DNA from: Euglena gracilis
Taxonomy: Eukaryota > Euglenozoa > Euglenophyceae > Euglenales > Euglenaceae
DNA length: 36,066 nt
Direction: 5' to 3'
NCBI GenBank assembly: GCA_900893395.1
Contig: CAAHFI010121849.1
Span: forward strand, 1 to 36,066
Positions within the stretch are counted from its first letter, which is position 1. Each line of letters begins with the position of its first letter. A program made the position numbers and the translations under genes. A model generated the notes under the pieces. That model did no database searches. It was not told the DNA's origin and worked only from the letters and a program-made list of their open reading frames with translations. This document shows positions 33,526 through 36,066 of this stretch, piece by piece.

Positions 33526-36066
33526 TAAGGCCCAATTTGGTCCATTTTTACATGGTAACCTGGGCTGACCTGGTAAATGTCCCCCGGAAATGGTCGAATG
33601 CACCCATCTAAATGTGCTCATTTCTTGCAACCAACATTCCGCTGCATGTTTTTCTTACCATTAAACCACGACAATCATGAAACCAACGGGTCCCTGACTT
33701 TGGAGGCCTCCTGGAACACCCATTCGGTTACTCGGAGTAAGGCCCATTTGGTCCATTTTTACATGGTAACCTGGGCTGACCTGGTAAATGTCCCCGGAAT
33801 GGTCGAATGCACCCATCTAAATGTGCTCATTTCTTGCAACCAACATTCCCGCTGCATGTTTTTCTTACCATTAAACCACGACAATCATGAAACCAACGGG
33901 TCCCCTGACTTTGGAGGCCTCCTGGAACACCCATTCGGTTACTCGGAGTAAGGCCCAATTTGGTCCATTTTTACATGGTAACCTGGGCTGACCTGGTAAA
34001 TGTCCCCGAATGGTCGAATGCACCCATCTAAATGTGCTCATTTCTTGCAACCAACATTCCCGCTGCATGTTTTCTTACCATTAAACCACGACAATCATGA
34101 AACCAACGGGTCCCCTGACTTTGGAGGCCTCCTGGAACACCCATTCGGTTACTCGGAGTAAGGCCCATTTGGTCCATTTTTACATGGTAACCTGGGCTGA
34201 CCTGGTAAATGTCCCCCGAATGGTCGAATGCACCCATCTAAATGTGCTCATTTCTTGCAACCAACATTCCCGCTGCATGTTTTCTTACCATTAAACCACG
34301 ACAATCATGAAACCAACGGGTCCCCTGACTTTGGAGGCCTCCTGGAACACCCATTCGGTTACTCGGAGTAAGGCCCAATTTGGTCCATTTTACATGGTAA
34401 CCTGGGCTGACCTGGTAAATGTCCCCGAATGGTCGAATGCACCCATCTAAATGTGCTCATTTCTTGCAACCAACATTCCCTGCATGTTTTTCTTACATTA
34501 AACCACGACAATCATGAAACCAACGGGTCCCTGACTTTGGAGGCCTCCTGGAACACCCATTCGGTTACTCGGAGTAAGGCCCAATTTGGTCCATTTTTAC
34601 ATGGTAACCTGGGCTGACCTGGTAAATGTCCCCCGAATGGTCGAATGCACCATCTAAATGTGCTCATTTCTTGCAACCAACATTCCCGCTGCATGTTTTT
34701 CTTACCATTAAACCACGACAATCATGAAACCAACGGGTCCCTGACTTTGGAGGCCTCCTGGAACACCATTCGGTTACTCGGAGTAAGGCCCATTTGGTCC
34801 ATTTTTACATGGTAACCTGGGCTGACCTGTAAATGTCCCCGGAATGGTCGAATGCACCCATCTAAATGTGCTCATTTCTTGCAACCAACATTCCGCTGCA
34901 TGTTTTTCTTCATTAAACCACGACAATCATGAAACCAACGGGTCCCTGACTTTGGAGGCCTCCTGGAACACCCATTCGGTTACTCGGAGTAAGGCCCAAT
35001 TTGGTCCATTTTTACATGGTAACCTGGGCTGACCTGGTAAATGTCCCCCGGAATGGTCGAATGCACCCATCTAAATGTGCTCATTTCTTGCAACCAACAT
35101 TCCCGCTGCATGTTTTCTTACCATTAAACACGACAATCATGAAACCAACGGGTCCCCTGACTTTGGAGGCCTCCTGGAACACCCATTCGGTTACTCGGAG
35201 TAAGGCCCATTTGGTCCATTTTTACATGGTAACCTGGGCTGACCTGTAAATGTCCCCGAAATGGTCGAATGCACCATCTAAATGTGCTCATTTCTTGCAA
35301 CCAACATTCCGCTGCATGTTTTTCTTACCATTAAACCACGACAATCATGAAACCAACGGGTCCCCTGACTTTGGAGGCCTCCTGGAACACCCATTGGTTA
35401 CTCGGAGTAAGGCCATTTGGTCCATTTTTTACATGGTAACCTGGGCTGACCTGGTAAATGTCCCGGAATGGTCGAATGCACCCATCTAAATGTGCTCATT
35501 TCTTGCAACCAACATTCCGCTGCATGTTTTCTTACCATTAAACCACGACAATCATGAAACCAACGGGTCCCCTGACTTTGGAGGCCTCCTGGAACACCCA
35601 TTCGGTTACTCGGAGTAAGGCCCATTTTGGTCCATTTTTACATGGTAACCTGGGCTGACCTGTAAATGTCCCCCGAAATGGTCGAATGCACCCATCTAAA
35701 TGTGCTCATTTCTTGCAACCAACATTCCGCTGCATGTTTTTCTTACCATTAAACCACGACAATCATGAAACCAACGGGTCCCTGACTTTGGAGGCCTCCT
35801 GGAACACCCATTCGGTTACTCGGAGTAAGGCCCAATTTTGGTCCATTTTTACATGGTAACCTGGGCTGACCTGGTAAATGTCCCCCGGAATGGTCGAATG
35901 CACCCATCTAAATGTGCTCATTTCTTGCAACCAACATTCCCGCTGCATGTTTTTCTACCATTAAACCACGACAATCATGAAACCAACGGGTCCCTGACTT
36001 TGGAGGCCTCCTGGAACACCCATTCGGTTACTCGGAGTAAGGCCCATTTGGTCCATTTTTACATGG
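33526..36066 (+). repeat. Distal part of the array with alternating monomer types
   Basis: Near the right end two monomer types tend to alternate. Type A has GGCCCATTTGG, often with GACCTGTAAATG and CATTCCGCTG (starts near 34785, 35205, 35622). Type B has GGCCCAATTTGG with GACCTGGTAAATG (near 35000 and 35829). The monomer near 35412 is intermediate. Short one-base losses are also denser here than in the core. Confidence 0.6.

Larger units (their letters stand above)
10344..36066 (+). repeat. Satellite array, ~212 bp monomer, about 121 head-to-tail copies
   Basis: The array is continuous from AGTAAGGCCC at 10344 to the window end, all in one orientation, with a modal period of 212 bp (for example 12452-12663). 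Landmarks in each monomer are TTTGGTCCATTTTTACATGG, CCTGGGCTGACCTGG, TGCACCCATCTAAATGTGC, CATTCCCGCTGCATG, GGAGGCCTCC and TTCGGTTACTCGG. The monomer keeps about seven CpG sites. No spacers, genes or other insertions interrupt it. Its size, uniformity and period close to nucleosome spacing fit a (peri)centromeric or heterochromatic satellite, which is an inference. I do not recognise the family. The array continues beyond the right edge. Confidence 0.97.

Noticed and set aside
12462-36000. Recurrent 67-residue open frames (starting MVHFYMVTWADL) in nearly every satellite copy.
   Set aside because: They arise because one frame of the 212 bp monomer happens to be open. They shift or vanish with single-base indels, have no recognisable domain, and mirror frames exist on the other strand. 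There is no sign of coding selection.
10344-36066. A CRISPR-like array, because of regular repeats.
   Set aside because: The whole 212 bp unit repeats with no unique spacers, and the setting is eukaryotic. It is a satellite.
10344-36066. An 11- or 15-monomer higher-order repeat, suggested by matching variants about 2.3 kb and 3.2 kb apart.
   Set aside because: The monomers flanking the matching copies do not match each other in order, so no long regular period is supported. Only the two-monomer pattern at the right end held up.

Overview
The window is entirely repetitive DNA from an animal genome, most likely a vertebrate and perhaps a bird or other sauropsid. No host protein gene, rRNA or tRNA gene could be supported. 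The vertebrate reading rests on two things. One is a retroviral gag-like fossil of the kind I associate with sauropsid genomes (moderate confidence, from memory of the family only). The other is a primer-binding site that starts as a match to the 3' end of animal initiator methionine tRNA.

Layout, left to right. (1) 1-2140: a GC-rich, minus-strand remnant of an endogenous retrovirus gag region. It has zinc-knuckle-like traces near the left edge, a capsid-like stretch, and a proline/glycine/glutamine-rich part containing a 32-33 bp minisatellite. It is broken and stops abruptly at the next element. (2) 2141-10340: an 8.2 kb Ty3/gypsy-type LTR retrotransposon of chromovirus type on the plus strand. 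In order it carries the 5' LTR, primer-binding site, leader, Gag with a Gly-Lys tract and a CCHC knuckle, an aspartic protease, an unexpected domain resembling phage/DIRS-type DNA adenine methyltransferase (DAM), reverse transcriptase, RNase H, integrase with a GPY/F module, a long thymine-free basic linker, a chromodomain, a 3' non-coding region, the polypurine tract and the 3' LTR. Base substitutions between the LTRs are only about 1%, so the copy is young. Its coding region is nevertheless broken in a few places. (3) 10344-36066: about 121 head-to-tail copies of a ~212 bp satellite that begins three bases after the 3' LTR and runs off the right end. The first seven or so copies are diverged, the core is nearly uniform, and the right end shows an alternating two-monomer pattern.

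Reading the parts together: a chromodomain-bearing retrotransposon sits exactly at the edge of a large satellite array, as expected if its integrase is drawn to methylated heterochromatin, or if the junction is a recombination breakpoint. The most unusual points are the DAM-like domain between protease and reverse transcriptase, the 222-nt T-free tract between integrase and chromodomain, and the structure of the satellite (edge decay, local subfamilies, palindromes). Many differences between core satellite copies are single-base indels in short homopolymers, which may be long-read consensus errors rather than biology.
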